Origin: Bruticola sp004554425
GTDB lineage: Bacteria > Vulcanimicrobiota > Xenobia > Xenobiales > Xenobiaceae
Assembly: GCA_958366945.1 (NCBI GenBank)
Contig: CATXCY010000007.1
Coordinates: 14,082 to 78,081 of the forward strand
Length of the DNA: 64,000 bases
Direction of reading: 5' to 3'
The notes beneath the pieces are model-generated. The model saw nothing but the letters and a program-made list of their open reading frames with translations. It was not told the DNA's origin and made no database searches. The first letter of the stretch is position 1. Each line of letters begins with the position of its first letter. Of the stretch, positions 25,546 through 33,696 are shown piece by piece. Made by a program: the position numbers and the translations under genes.

Positions 25546-26577
25546 TTAGCCAAATGGAACTAACGAAGTACGGTAACCAGGGTATTTAGTGCGCAAATCT
25601 TCTAAAATATTTTGCATTACTTGAGGCGCTGGAGCTCTAAATTCCATTTTTTGGCCTGTACGCGGGTGGGCAAAGCTCAGATAATAACAATGCAAAGCCT
25701 GTCCTTGCAATCCCCACGGGTTACTTTTAGGCTTATACAGAAGATCGCCTACCAAAGGATGGCCCAACCAACTCATATGGACGCGAATTTGGTGAGTTCG
25801 TCCCGTAAAAAGATGGATCGACAGATGGGCATATTTATCAGAAAAAGCTTCAACAGTACGATATTCAGTTTTAGAAGGACGGCCGTTGGCTCGCACAGCC
25901 ATACATTGGCGGGAAACAGGATGACGGGCGATAGGTTGTTCTATTAAGCCACATTTAAGCTTAGGAACTCCATAAACTATCGCTTCATAATATTTAGTCA
26001 CTAATCTATTGGCAAATTGGGTACTTAAATTGAAATGGGCTGAATCATTTTTAGTAATAACAATTAAGCCAGAAGTATCCTTATCCAGGCGATGAACTAT
26101 ACCTGGACGTTCCACGCCGCCAATACCAGAAAGATCGTGACAATGGGCCAACAACCCATTCACCAGCGTACCATTCCATACTCCCGCGCCGGGATGAACA
26201 ATTTGGCCACGCCCTTTATTCAGTACCAGAATATCGCTGTCTTCATAAATTATATCTAAAAGCACGCTAGGATCTGGCTCTGGCACAGCAGGTAAAAGCG
26301 GCGGCTGGTTTACTTCCAATTTTTCACCACCTTTAAGCTTGCGAGAGGGAGATTTTTCGATTTGTCCATCACACAAAATTAGTTGTTGCTTAATCCACTT
26401 CTGAACTTGAGCTCTGGATAAATCCATAAGTTCGGACAAAACGCTATCTAAACGTACACCTTTATACCGTGTATCTACCGTAAAAAAATGTTTAGATCCA
26501 TTTTCTTGCGGATCGCACCTATCATCTCCATTTAAATTGTCATAATCATCCAAATATAAACTGTCCATTATTAACGC
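25546..26577 (-). CDS. rluD: rRNA pseudouridine synthase, RluD family
   Basis: Converts uridines to pseudouridine in 23S rRNA. It has an S4-like RNA-binding region (GVRLDSVLSELMDLSRAQVQKWI), the catalytic RPGIVHRLDKDTSGLIVI motif with Asp, and FTGRTHQIRVHMSWLGHPLVGD. The start is taken at 26577 or 26568, where ATG codons lie at the end of the preceding PMT gene, so the two are coupled; the open frame extends further into that gene. The N-terminus has an acidic stretch of about 25 residues before the S4 part. Confidence 0.92.
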   Translation of the reverse strand, partial: ALIMDSLYLDDYDNLNGDDRCDPQENGSKHFFTVDTRYKGVRLDSVLSELMDLSRAQVQKWIKQQLILCDGQIEKSPSRKLKGGEKLEVNQPPLLPAVPEPDPSVLLDIIYEDSDILVLNKGRGQIVHPGAGVWNGTLVNGLLAHCHDLSGIGGVERPGIVHRLDKDTSGLIVITKNDSAHFNLSTQFANRLVTKYYEAIVYGVPKLKCGLIEQPIARHPVSRQCMAVRANGRPSKTEYRTVEAFSDKYAHLSIHLFTGRTHQIRVHMSWLGHPLVGDLLYKPKSNPWGLQGQALHCYYLSFAHPRTGQKMEFRAPAPQVMQNILEDLRTKYPGYRTSLVPFG

Positions 26578-27998
26578 CATTGAGTAAATATTACAGGGAA
26601 TAGAGTGGCAAAGAGAGATCTTTGCATTGGCAAATAAGCCAAGAAAGGATAATAGCAAACTAGAGCCGATCCCAAAATAGCCAAATAGATGCCGATAGCT
26701 ATATTCCAGCCCTCTTTATGCCAATCCATAATAACCCAAGCCATAACAATAGCCATAAGCGGTATGCCAGGCAACATATAATATATAAAACCACCTGTAG
26801 TAGAAATGGCCCAAAATATCCAAGGTATGCACCAACTTAAGCCCAAAAATAGCCAAATCCAACGGCGATCCTTTAAGCCAAAGTAAATAAACTCTAACAC
26901 AAAAGTAAAACCAGGCCACCAAAAAAAGATAGAGCCAAAACAAACGATGCCCAAAGCTAAATTGGCGCCGCTATCAAATTTGAACCATACGGGACGGATA
27001 ACCGTAGGCCAAGCCCAAAATTGTGAGCAATAGTGATGAGTAAATTGCTTGGCATTATAGCGAAACTTGACCATTACGGTATGAGCTTCGACAATATGGC
27101 TTACCGTTTGAGAACTAAAGCCTTCGCGCATAAATTGGGGCAAATAGGAAAGGCTATAGATAGAGGCAATTGACAAGGCGAAAAGTAAAGCCAAAATCGA
27201 GCCTTGCTTAAATAACTTTTTGCCAGCGCCTTTAAAACAGCTTCTTAAGTAATTAGCAAAAGTAAGTTGGTCTTTTTCTGGCGCCTTGTCTGAGCTTGTT
27301 TCTTCTGCACCAGTTTCAACTTGTAAAGAAGCTTTCGTTATCAAATTGGGTAACAAAAGCATAAGCCAAAAGGCGATAAAAGCGCCAAAAAGGCCATTCC
27401 ACTTACAAGAAGTGGCTATACCAAAAGCTATAGAGCATAGGACAGCCCAACTAAAAGCTCGCGGAGATAGCAAAATTTTGGCTTCAATATACATCCAACT
27501 GCACCAAACGCCAACCAGCATCCAGAAAGCCAAGACCATATCTAGCATACATATGCGAGCCAAAACTATGCTCATAAAATCGATAGAGACTAAGAATGAC
27601 GCCAAGTTGGCTAAAGAAGCTGAACCTCTACTCAAACGCCAACCCAGCAAGAAAGTAAGTAAGACGGTACCCTCTCCAAAAGCAAAAGAAGCTAAACGCC
27701 ATAGCGTGTATTCGCTAAAATGGAAGCCACAATTGTTCAGCCAACGCCCCAAAAGGATAAAATCGGCAATTTGTAATTTACCCAAAGGTGGATGAACTGA
27801 GTTTTCATCGACGGTGCCATTTATATAGCTTAGAGCGCCCGGCGCATAATAACATTCATCGAAATATTGCGATTCGGGATAGCCTAAACGCCAGCCACGC
27901 AAGATTCCGGCAAAGATTAAAATTAGAACCAACACCAATAAGCTCTGCCAACTTATTTTAGGTAAAGGCAGTACGCCCCAATAATTGCCCAAAACCAA
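26571..27998 (-). CDS. Dolichyl-phosphate-mannose-protein mannosyltransferase-like (GT39)
   Basis: 475-residue integral membrane glycosyltransferase of the PMT family, which transfers a sugar from a polyprenyl phosphate to Ser/Thr of exported proteins. The first loop has the conserved FDECYYAPGALSY and HPPLGKL region with the catalytic acidic pair. About ten hydrophobic helices follow, and the C-terminal part resembles the PMT C-terminal membrane domain. The start is TTG, the only in-frame choice. It overlaps the next gene rluD. It implies protein O-glycosylation, but no target is seen. Confidence 0.85.
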   Translation of the reverse strand: MVLGNYWGVLPLPKISWQSLLVLVLILIFAGILRGWRLGYPESQYFDECYYAPGALSYINGTVDENSVHPPLGKLQIADFILLGRWLNNCGFHFSEYTLWRLASFAFGEGTVLLTFLLGWRLSRGSASLANLASFLVSIDFMSIVLARICMLDMVLAFWMLVGVWCSWMYIEAKILLSPRAFSWAVLCSIAFGIATSCKWNGLFGAFIAFWLMLLLPNLITKASLQVETGAEETSSDKAPEKDQLTFANYLRSCFKGAGKKLFKQGSILALLFALSIASIYSLSYLPQFMREGFSSQTVSHIVEAHTVMVKFRYNAKQFTHHYCSQFWAWPTVIRPVWFKFDSGANLALGIVCFGSIFFWWPGFTFVLEFIYFGLKDRRWIWLFLGLSWCIPWIFWAISTTGGFIYYMLPGIPLMAIVMAWVIMDWHKEGWNIAIGIYLAILGSALVCYYPFLAYLPMQRSLFATLFPVIFTQWR

Positions 27999-28169
27999 AA
28001 CCTCATCTCAATTTTTAACCTACTTGAACCAGAAAAGTTTTGCTTTCTAAACTAACGCGCCTGTCCCTGGCTCAATTACTTAGAAGTTCTGTAGGCTTTT
28101 AACCAATTGAGACAGATGGCCTTCCCTTGACTTTAGCAGATATCAATAATAAAATGTTGCAGGTAATAT

Positions 28170-28245
28170 GTCTCCGTAGCTCAGGGGATAGAGCACTCGC
28201 CTCCTAAGCGAGGGGCCGTGCGTTCAAATCGCACCGGGGACGCCA
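28170..28245 (+). tRNA. tRNA-Arg (CCT)
   Basis: 76-base tRNA. The acceptor GTCTCCG pairs with CGGGGAC (one G-T); the discriminator G is followed by an encoded CCA. The anticodon stem is CTCGC/GCGAG with loop CTCCTAA, giving anticodon CCT. The T loop is TTCAAAT. Confidence 0.95.
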
Positions 28246-28265
28246 ATTAAGGCAATGTTCTCTAG

Positions 28266-28307
28266 AAAAAAATAAACCGTCCCTTGCGGAGCGGTTTATT
28301 TTTTTTC
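28266..28307. terminator. Bidirectional intrinsic terminator after tRNA-Arg and lgt
   Basis: ATAAACCG-TCC pairs with GGA-GCGGTTTAT. A T run follows on the plus strand and an A run precedes on the other side, so it can end both the tRNA and lgt transcripts. Confidence 0.85.
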
Positions 28308-28324
28308 TGTGCCAAGCTATAGAC

Positions 28325-29146
28325 TTACTTGTCGCTTTCCTTAGTTACAAGCGCTTCTTCGTCTTTTCCCTCAGCTTTAGTAGGCGGCATGGCCATAGCC
28401 GTTTTACCGAATACCCCACCAACGCCCAATAAAGCTATTACGAACATAGCTAAACAGAACCACTGAGCTAAAGAGAAACAGCCTAAACTTTTGCTATCAC
28501 GGAAAAATTCGGTGCAAAAACGTATTAAAGCATAGCCGCTCACGCCTACCCAGAAAGTTTGACCTTGAAACTTAGCTTTCTTCTCAAAGAACCATAAGCA
28601 AAAAGCCATAAGAAGTAAATCAAGCACAAGCTCATAAATTTGCGAAGGATGGCGGGGCAAAGCTCCCAACATGCTGTTGGCGGGATAATGGATAGCCCAA
28701 AGTAATCCTTCGGAGCAAACTTTACCAGCACAACACCCCTGGGCTATACAACCTAAGCGTCCTAAAGCCATTCCCCAAAGTAACGGCGCTGTGTATATAT
28801 CTACGCAAAACCATGGCAAAAGTTTATAACGACGGCAGAGCAAAGCTAAAGCCAAATTGCCAAAAATAATGGCGCCAATAATAGTAATACCGCCAGTACG
28901 GAAATTAAAAACGCCCCACCAATTATTGGCAAAAGTTTCGGGACGCTGAATAACATAGCCTAGCCTAGCTCCTATAAGGCCAATTATTACTGCCCATAAA
29001 CCAATATCGGCAATATCTAAAAAGTCCCAGCCACGTTTGGAGGCTAAGTAGCCGGCAAAATAAAGGCCACTAGAGATAGCCACAGCCAAAATCATACCGT
29101 AAGTATAAATAGGGAAATTTCCTATTTGAAAAAGAATGGGATGCAC
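28325..29146 (-). CDS. lgt: Prolipoprotein diacylglyceryl transferase
   Basis: First enzyme of lipoprotein maturation; transfers diacylglyceryl from phosphatidylglycerol to the lipobox cysteine in the inner membrane. Seen: FPIYTYGMILAVA at the start, the RLGYVIQRPE region, GALGRLGCIAQGCCAG-like signature (GMALGRLGCIAQGCC) and RHPSQIYELVLD. Seven hydrophobic helices, 273 residues, normal. lspA lies 39 bases upstream, so the two lipoprotein enzymes are cotranscribed. Confidence 0.95.
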   Translation of the reverse strand: MHPILFQIGNFPIYTYGMILAVAISSGLYFAGYLASKRGWDFLDIADIGLWAVIIGLIGARLGYVIQRPETFANNWWGVFNFRTGGITIIGAIIFGNLALALLCRRYKLLPWFCVDIYTAPLLWGMALGRLGCIAQGCCAGKVCSEGLLWAIHYPANSMLGALPRHPSQIYELVLDLLLMAFCLWFFEKKAKFQGQTFWVGVSGYALIRFCTEFFRDSKSLGCFSLAQWFCLAMFVIALLGVGGVFGKTAMAMPPTKAEGKDEEALVTKESDK

Positions 29147-29185
29147 TTAGAAACCTCCGAAGCCGATGGCTAAATTGCTAAAAAA

Positions 29186-29884
29186 CTAAATTTGAGAGGG
29201 CGGTAATTTGCTCTCTATAGCTTCGGTAATATCTTCCGAAGTAGCAGACTCCTGGACAGCAGTAGCTCTTTTCTCCTCTGCTTCTTCAGCAGAAATTTGC
29301 TCTTCTACCTTGTCTATTTGAGCGACTTCAGCTTCAACTTTATCTGGAGCTTTTTGTCCGAATCTGATCACTTCTATGAAGAGTAAAGCTACTCCAATAG
29401 TCAAAGCAACGTCAGCAACATTAAATACCGGCCACCAGCGCAAATCCAAAAAATCAACTACATATCCAAAGCGAATACGATCGATAAGATTGCCTATAGC
29501 GCCACCAAAAATAAGTGAGGCAGATAAAAAGCTGAGTTTGCCAAGTTCTTTTATGTCTTCAAAAAAGTAAAGTACACAAGTGACGGCCACAAATGCAGCA
29601 GCTATAAAAAACAACTTTTGATGCTGAAAAATTCCGAAAGCGCCGCCAAAATTTTGCACATAGGTTAATTGAATAAACTTTACAGGCAGTTCAATAGTTT
29701 CGTGAAGAGCCATACGAGTATAAACTAGATACTTAGTATAAAAATCAGCCGCTATTACCAATATGGCTATGATAAACAAGTTGATCCTGGTCAAAAAAGC
29801 GCACGCCCTTCCTAAAAAAAGTCGACCCTTCCATTTCGACAAAAAAATGATAAAACAGCGCAAAAAAAGGCCGAAAAAGAACAA
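29186..29884 (-). CDS. lspA: Lipoprotein signal peptidase II
   Basis: Membrane aspartyl protease that removes lipoprotein signal peptides after Lgt. The core is clear: IAADFYTKYL, the VQNFGGAFG motif, GGAIGNLIDRIRFGYVVDFLDLRWW with the first catalytic Asp, and PVFNVADVALTIG with the second. Two extensions are unusual: about 30 residues before the first helix, and an acidic tail of about 60 residues after the last helix. No in-frame ATG is available. The frame opens at TTG at 29884, and a TTG at 29794 (LTRINLF) would give a more typical N-terminus. Confidence 0.93.
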   Translation of the reverse strand: MFFFGLFLRCFIIFLSKWKGRLFLGRACAFLTRINLFIIAILVIAADFYTKYLVYTRMALHETIELPVKFIQLTYVQNFGGAFGIFQHQKLFFIAAAFVAVTCVLYFFEDIKELGKLSFLSASLIFGGAIGNLIDRIRFGYVVDFLDLRWWPVFNVADVALTIGVALLFIEVIRFGQKAPDKVEAEVAQIDKVEEQISAEEAEEKRATAVQESATSEDITEAIESKLPPSQI

Positions 29885-30028
29885 GAACCTGACCGCAGTA
29901 AAACCTGGATCAAATTCTTGAGGCTGACTTACCTAAGCTCAGTTACTATGTGGGAAAGAAAGCAATCTCCTCCCCTTTTGGGTGTCACGATAGTACGTCG
30001 ACACACATTGTCCCCCCTGAAAAGCTTC

Positions 30029-30274
30029 CTAACTACGCGGAGGTATGAGCGGCTTTACTTGCTCGGAAACGAAGCCAAGCACACCGTCACGTAAACGGGC
30101 CTTATCTTCACTACCCAAGGAAGAGTAAATATAGTACCCGGACAAAGCCACGGCAGCACCCAAACAAGCCACACCTATAAGCTTAGCGGGAGTAAAAGGA
30201 GTATCCTCACCAGGACGGCGCTCGTCTCCAAAATCGAGGTCGTCTAAGCTCATTCTTTCTATGAATTCAGTCAT
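30029..30274 (-). CDS. Small single-pass membrane protein
   Basis: 81-residue protein beginning MTEFIERMSLDDLDFGDE, with one membrane helix (about 31-50, IGVACLGAAVALSGYYIY) and a C-terminal soluble segment. The ATG at 30274 has GGAGGAG upstream; the open frame continues to 30349 without a good start. No family is recognised. It lies after prp, in the position where rpmA (L27) is often found. Confidence 0.6.
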   Translation of the reverse strand: MTEFIERMSLDDLDFGDERRPGEDTPFTPAKLIGVACLGAAVALSGYYIYSSLGSEDKARLRDGVLGFVSEQVKPLIPPRS

Positions 30275-30452
30275 GTCTCTCCTCCTTCTGTCCGTTAAAG
30301 TTTGAAAACTAAGCGAACCAAGCTCGCGGGCCACTTCACTGACCGACAAAGCAATTCCTTTAAGAACGGCAGCCCCACTTTATCGTACACAAGGTGAAAC
30401 AGCCACTCCAATTGGACTAAAAAAACGACATATACTAAAGAATAAGTTATTC

Positions 30453-30878
30453 TCAGTCTTCGACTTCTGACATGTATTGGTCGCTAAGCTCATTTTCTGC
30501 TTCAGCTTCAGCCATAAATTCTTCAGCTGTAGGGAAAGATTCTCCCTGAGCAAATGTTTGCACAGACAAAAAGCCTTCGTTGTAGTGGGCCAGCTCCCGC
30601 AAAGCTTCCACAGTAGTACACAAAAGCACTTGGGCCTTTTCTTCCACTTCAGAACTCATAGGCTCGAGTCTGATATAGAAGAGACCACGACTTTCCCGCA
30701 GAAAAACAGAAGCCCTAACCACTCGCTCAAGGCCAATGGCTAGGGCACCGCATAGAGCAGAAACACCCGCGCACAAAAGATCTTCGCCTCCGTATTCTAC
30801 GGTAAGTCCTGCATGTCCAAGACAGGCGAAAACTTTTATCCGACCGCGGGCATCGGTCTGCATACTAACCCGGATCAA
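30453..30878 (-). CDS. prp: Ribosomal-processing cysteine protease Prp
   Basis: Protease that removes the N-terminal extension of ribosomal protein L27 in lineages that carry it. The 141-residue protein has the catalytic His in ACLGHAG and the catalytic Cys in DLLCAGVSALCG, in the family spacing. An acidic tail of about 30 residues extends the core. It is directly downstream of rplU (6 bases), as usual, but rpmA does not follow in this window. Confidence 0.9.
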   Translation of the reverse strand: MIRVSMQTDARGRIKVFACLGHAGLTVEYGGEDLLCAGVSALCGALAIGLERVVRASVFLRESRGLFYIRLEPMSSEVEEKAQVLLCTTVEALRELAHYNEGFLSVQTFAQGESFPTAEEFMAEAEAENELSDQYMSEVED

Positions 30879-30884
30879 CAGAGG

Positions 30885-31199
30885 TTAGTTCCTAATCTCA
30901 CCAATATGCAAAGTGGTGTAATAATGGCGGGATCCGGTCTTCACACGACGGCGCTTGCGTTTCGCATACTTGAAGACCAACACTTTGCGTTCTCTATGCT
31001 GCTCAACGATACGAGCGGACACAACGGCACCGGCAACAGTAGGATTACCGGCAGTTAAATTATGATTGTCGTCAACTACGACAAGGACACGATCCAAAGT
31101 AACTTCGGAACCAAGCTCGCCCTCTAAGCGATCTACACGAACTTTCTGTCCAGGAGCAACACGGTACTGTTTGCCCCCTGTTTCTACCACGGCGTACAC
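30885..31199 (-). CDS. rplU: 50S ribosomal protein L21
   Basis: 104-residue 23S rRNA-binding protein. It begins MYAVVETGGKQYRVAPGQKVRV and ends with KRRRVKTGSRHYYTTLHIGEI, the typical L21 ends. GTG start, with AGGAGG a few bases upstream. Cotranscribed with prp from the promoter at 31275-31304. Confidence 0.97.
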   Translation of the reverse strand: MYAVVETGGKQYRVAPGQKVRVDRLEGELGSEVTLDRVLVVVDDNHNLTAGNPTVAGAVVSARIVEQHRERKVLVFKYAKRKRRRVKTGSRHYYTTLHIGEIRN

Positions 31200-31274
31200 T
31201 GAAGTAACCTCCTAAATTTTAACCCAGCGCGAAAGGCACTAGGCAACCCGCAGATCCAGGTTAAGTGAGAGGAG

Positions 31275-31304
31275 AGTCTATCACAGAACCAAACAAGCTG
31301 TCAA
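31275..31304 (-). promoter_or_regulatory. Promoter of rplU-prp
   Basis: On the minus strand TTGACA (31299-31304), an 18-base spacer and TAGACT (31275-31280). A second weaker candidate, TTGTAA-17-TATCCT, lies at 31546-31574 and would give a leader of about 340 bases. Confidence 0.7.
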
Positions 31305-31595
31305 ATTCGACGTTCTGCCTTTTCGAGAAGCTCAAGACTGGGAAGCGAGCTACACTGCGAAAGAGCAGAAAAACAAAGTCGGAATTACTCCGGCTTGCCT
31401 CTATCAAACTGCAGGCAAATGAAAAAATATTTTCTTTTTACCAAGGCGCACCACCGGCGCTCCCTTTCAGAAGAGGGAACACTATCGCTGGCTAAGGAGT
31501 GCCGGAACCTTAACAAAGACTAAAAAGGGCACTATGCCGTCTGATAGGATACAACAAACGCAACGATTTTACAAGAGATCAAACTAAACAATTCC
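31305..31595. other. Structured non-coding region between rplU and the beta-lactamase-like gene
   Basis: About 290 bases without a credible gene. It holds several short hairpins (AAGTCGG/CCGGCTT at about 31377, TCCCT/AGGGA at about 31462-31479). A plus-strand terminator follows it. It could contain an undetected small RNA or an upstream leader of rplU; I recognise no known RNA family. Confidence 0.35.
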
Positions 31596-31628
31596 ATCCC
31601 TTGAAATATCCAAGCAGGGATTTTTTTT
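31596..31628 (+). terminator. Plus-strand intrinsic terminator without an assigned gene
   Basis: ATCCCT (31596-31601) pairs with AGGGAT (31616-31621) and eight T follow. No coding gene lies upstream on this strand, so it may end a non-coding RNA. Confidence 0.6.
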
Positions 31629-31679
31629 CAATTGGGTAGAAGACCTCAGAGTTAATTTCAGTAAAAAACTTAAATAGCC

Positions 31680-32840
31680 ATGAATAAATGTAAATTACTA
31701 TTTTTCTGTTGTATTTTGACTTCTTGCCTAGCTAGCTTCTCTTGCCAAGCTTATGCCGGCTCCCCCGTTTCTATTGGTGCGCACCATACTTCCGCTCCTA
31801 AATCGGCGGAAACTCTGGCTGCAGCTTTGAGTCCAGTTACTCCCGAACGAGTAAGTAAAGTGCAAGAATTGTTGCAAGCTCAGGTAAAAGCTTATCCCGA
31901 TTTAGATATCGGTTATTCGATTATTCACATTCCCACTTCAGCTAAACTTTCCAACCAAGGAACCAAACAATATCCGCTGGCCAGTGTTTTTAAAGTGCCA
32001 GTTTTAATCGAAACCTGTTTGCAATTGCAAGATAACGTACTCCCTTTTAATGTCGACAAACAACTTACTATAAAAAAAGAAGACTTTTGTATAGGCAGCG
32101 GTGATCTTATAGATGCTCCCGTAAATAGTAAGATTACTTTGGATAAAGCGCTCACTTTGATGATCACTATCTCTGACAATACGGCTACAGATATGATCGT
32201 CCATTTAATAGGTGCAGGTAATATCCATCGCTTAATGCGCGATTTAAATCTCAATGATAACTACATATTCATGAGCAATCGCCAAGCTTGGTTAATTTGC
32301 TTGGGAAAAGGCAGCTTAATAAAAAGCGACAATCCAGATGAAATTGCTCGCACTTGGAAGCAACTTACTCCCAGACAGCGCTTGGCTTTAGCCAAAGAAG
32401 TTGAGGAAGACAATAAGAATTTAAGTAAAAGCCAATTCCAAGCTTTAGAAGATCGCTCCGGAGCCAAATATACTTTTGCTCAGCAAAGACATGTAGCCGA
32501 AACTGTAGATAACCAAAGCTCCCCAGACGATTTTTCTATGTTGTTAGCCAAATTGTGGCGTCAGGAAATTTTGGCTCCCGATTGGACAGATTACGCGCTT
32601 TCCATTTTAGCTGCTCAGGAATACAATTCACGCATTCCCCGCTACTTGCCTAAAGGTACCAAAACTTACCACAAAACTGGCACTATAAGCGGAGTGGTCA
32701 ACGATAGTGGCATTATTATCAGCAAACGCGGCAATCCTTTGGCTATTACCGTTTTTGTTAAAAATGTAGGCTGCGGCCAAAATAGTAGAGCTTCTCAGGC
32801 TATAGGTCATCTCAGCAAAATTGCTTGGGATAACCTTTAG
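31680..32840 (+). CDS. Secreted class A beta-lactamase-like serine hydrolase
   Basis: 386-residue exported protein with a signal peptide (about 1-27). It contains the three class A active-site boxes: SVFK (Ser102, Lys105), SDN (165-167) and KTG (332-334). The Ser-to-SDN spacing (63) matches true beta-lactamases. The SDN-to-KTG distance (167) is about 60 residues longer than usual, and the Glu of the omega loop (ExxLN) is not evident. It may be a diverged penicillin-interacting hydrolase rather than an efficient beta-lactamase. Single-gene unit. Confidence 0.8.
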   Translation: MNKCKLLFFCCILTSCLASFSCQAYAGSPVSIGAHHTSAPKSAETLAAALSPVTPERVSKVQELLQAQVKAYPDLDIGYSIIHIPTSAKLSNQGTKQYPLASVFKVPVLIETCLQLQDNVLPFNVDKQLTIKKEDFCIGSGDLIDAPVNSKITLDKALTLMITISDNTATDMIVHLIGAGNIHRLMRDLNLNDNYIFMSNRQAWLICLGKGSLIKSDNPDEIARTWKQLTPRQRLALAKEVEEDNKNLSKSQFQALEDRSGAKYTFAQQRHVAETVDNQSSPDDFSMLLAKLWRQEILAPDWTDYALSILAAQEYNSRIPRYLPKGTKTYHKTGTISGVVNDSGIIISKRGNPLAITVFVKNVGCGQNSRASQAIGHLSKIAWDNL

Positions 32841-33023
32841 TGTACTCAAGCTTAATTAGCCAGGACTTTTACCCTACCAAAAGGAAAATTTCTCGGCGCC
32901 GCGTTGTAAACAAAAAATACATTATTCAAATTACCTAGCACTTCGGAAGCAACGGTAATTATCAAAAAGCCGCTCATTATTAGTCAACAGAGGCTTTATA
33001 TTGCAAGAGGAAACCAAAATTCA

Positions 33024-33602
33024 ATGAGTGCAAATTGGAATAAGCTTATCCAGACTTCCTTGCAGGAATCTATCGATGCCAAACTCAGGCTGATTCAAAA
33101 TACAGAAGCGATAAATCAAGCTGGTCTGATGTTGGTAAAATGTTTGCGTGAAGGTCATTGCGTATTTTTAGCTGGTAACGGCGGCAGCGCAGCCGATGCT
33201 CAGCATATCGCCACCGAATTGGTGGGACGCTTCGAGCATGATAATCAGTTGCCAGCTATAGCTTTGACAACCGACACTTCATGTCTAACAGCCTTGGCCA
33301 ACGATTTTGGCTATGATACAGTCTTTTCACGCCAGGTTAATGCTTTAATGCGTCCAGGCGATGTACTGGTTGCCATTTCAACTTCAGGCAATTCTAAATG
33401 TATCAATTTAGCTGCCGAATGCGCCAAGCAAAAGGGCGGCTTGGTTATAGGGCTGACAGGCAAAGATGGTGGCGCCTTAAAAGATATTAGTGACGTGGCT
33501 ATAGTAGTGCCGGCCCAACGCACTTGCCGTATCCAGGAAAGCCACATTACCATAGGCCACATTCTCTGCGAAATTATTGAAGCCGACCTTTATAACAACT
33601 AA
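33024..33602 (+). CDS. gmhA: Phosphoheptose isomerase
   Basis: 192-residue SIS-domain enzyme that converts sedoheptulose 7-phosphate to D-glycero-manno-heptose 7-phosphate for lipopolysaccharide or surface-glycan heptose. It has the family signature AGNGGSAADAQHIATELVGRF, then ISTSGNSKCI and GLTGKDGG. The C-terminus RIQESHITIGHILCEIIE is typical. GAGGAAACC precedes the ATG. Other heptose genes are not in the window. Confidence 0.9.
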   Translation: MSANWNKLIQTSLQESIDAKLRLIQNTEAINQAGLMLVKCLREGHCVFLAGNGGSAADAQHIATELVGRFEHDNQLPAIALTTDTSCLTALANDFGYDTVFSRQVNALMRPGDVLVAISTSGNSKCINLAAECAKQKGGLVIGLTGKDGGALKDISDVAIVVPAQRTCRIQESHITIGHILCEIIEADLYNN

Positions 33603-33696
33603 CTATAAAGCGCAGCGGTAATTCTGCATTGGTAGCTTTTCCTACGGCCGCTCCTACTATCGATAAAGGCGCCGAAAGATATAATCGAATGTAAAA

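Noticed and set aside
31265..31495. A 76-codon plus-strand open frame before the beta-lactamase-like gene
   Set aside because: No ribosome site or homology; it overlaps the rplU promoter region.
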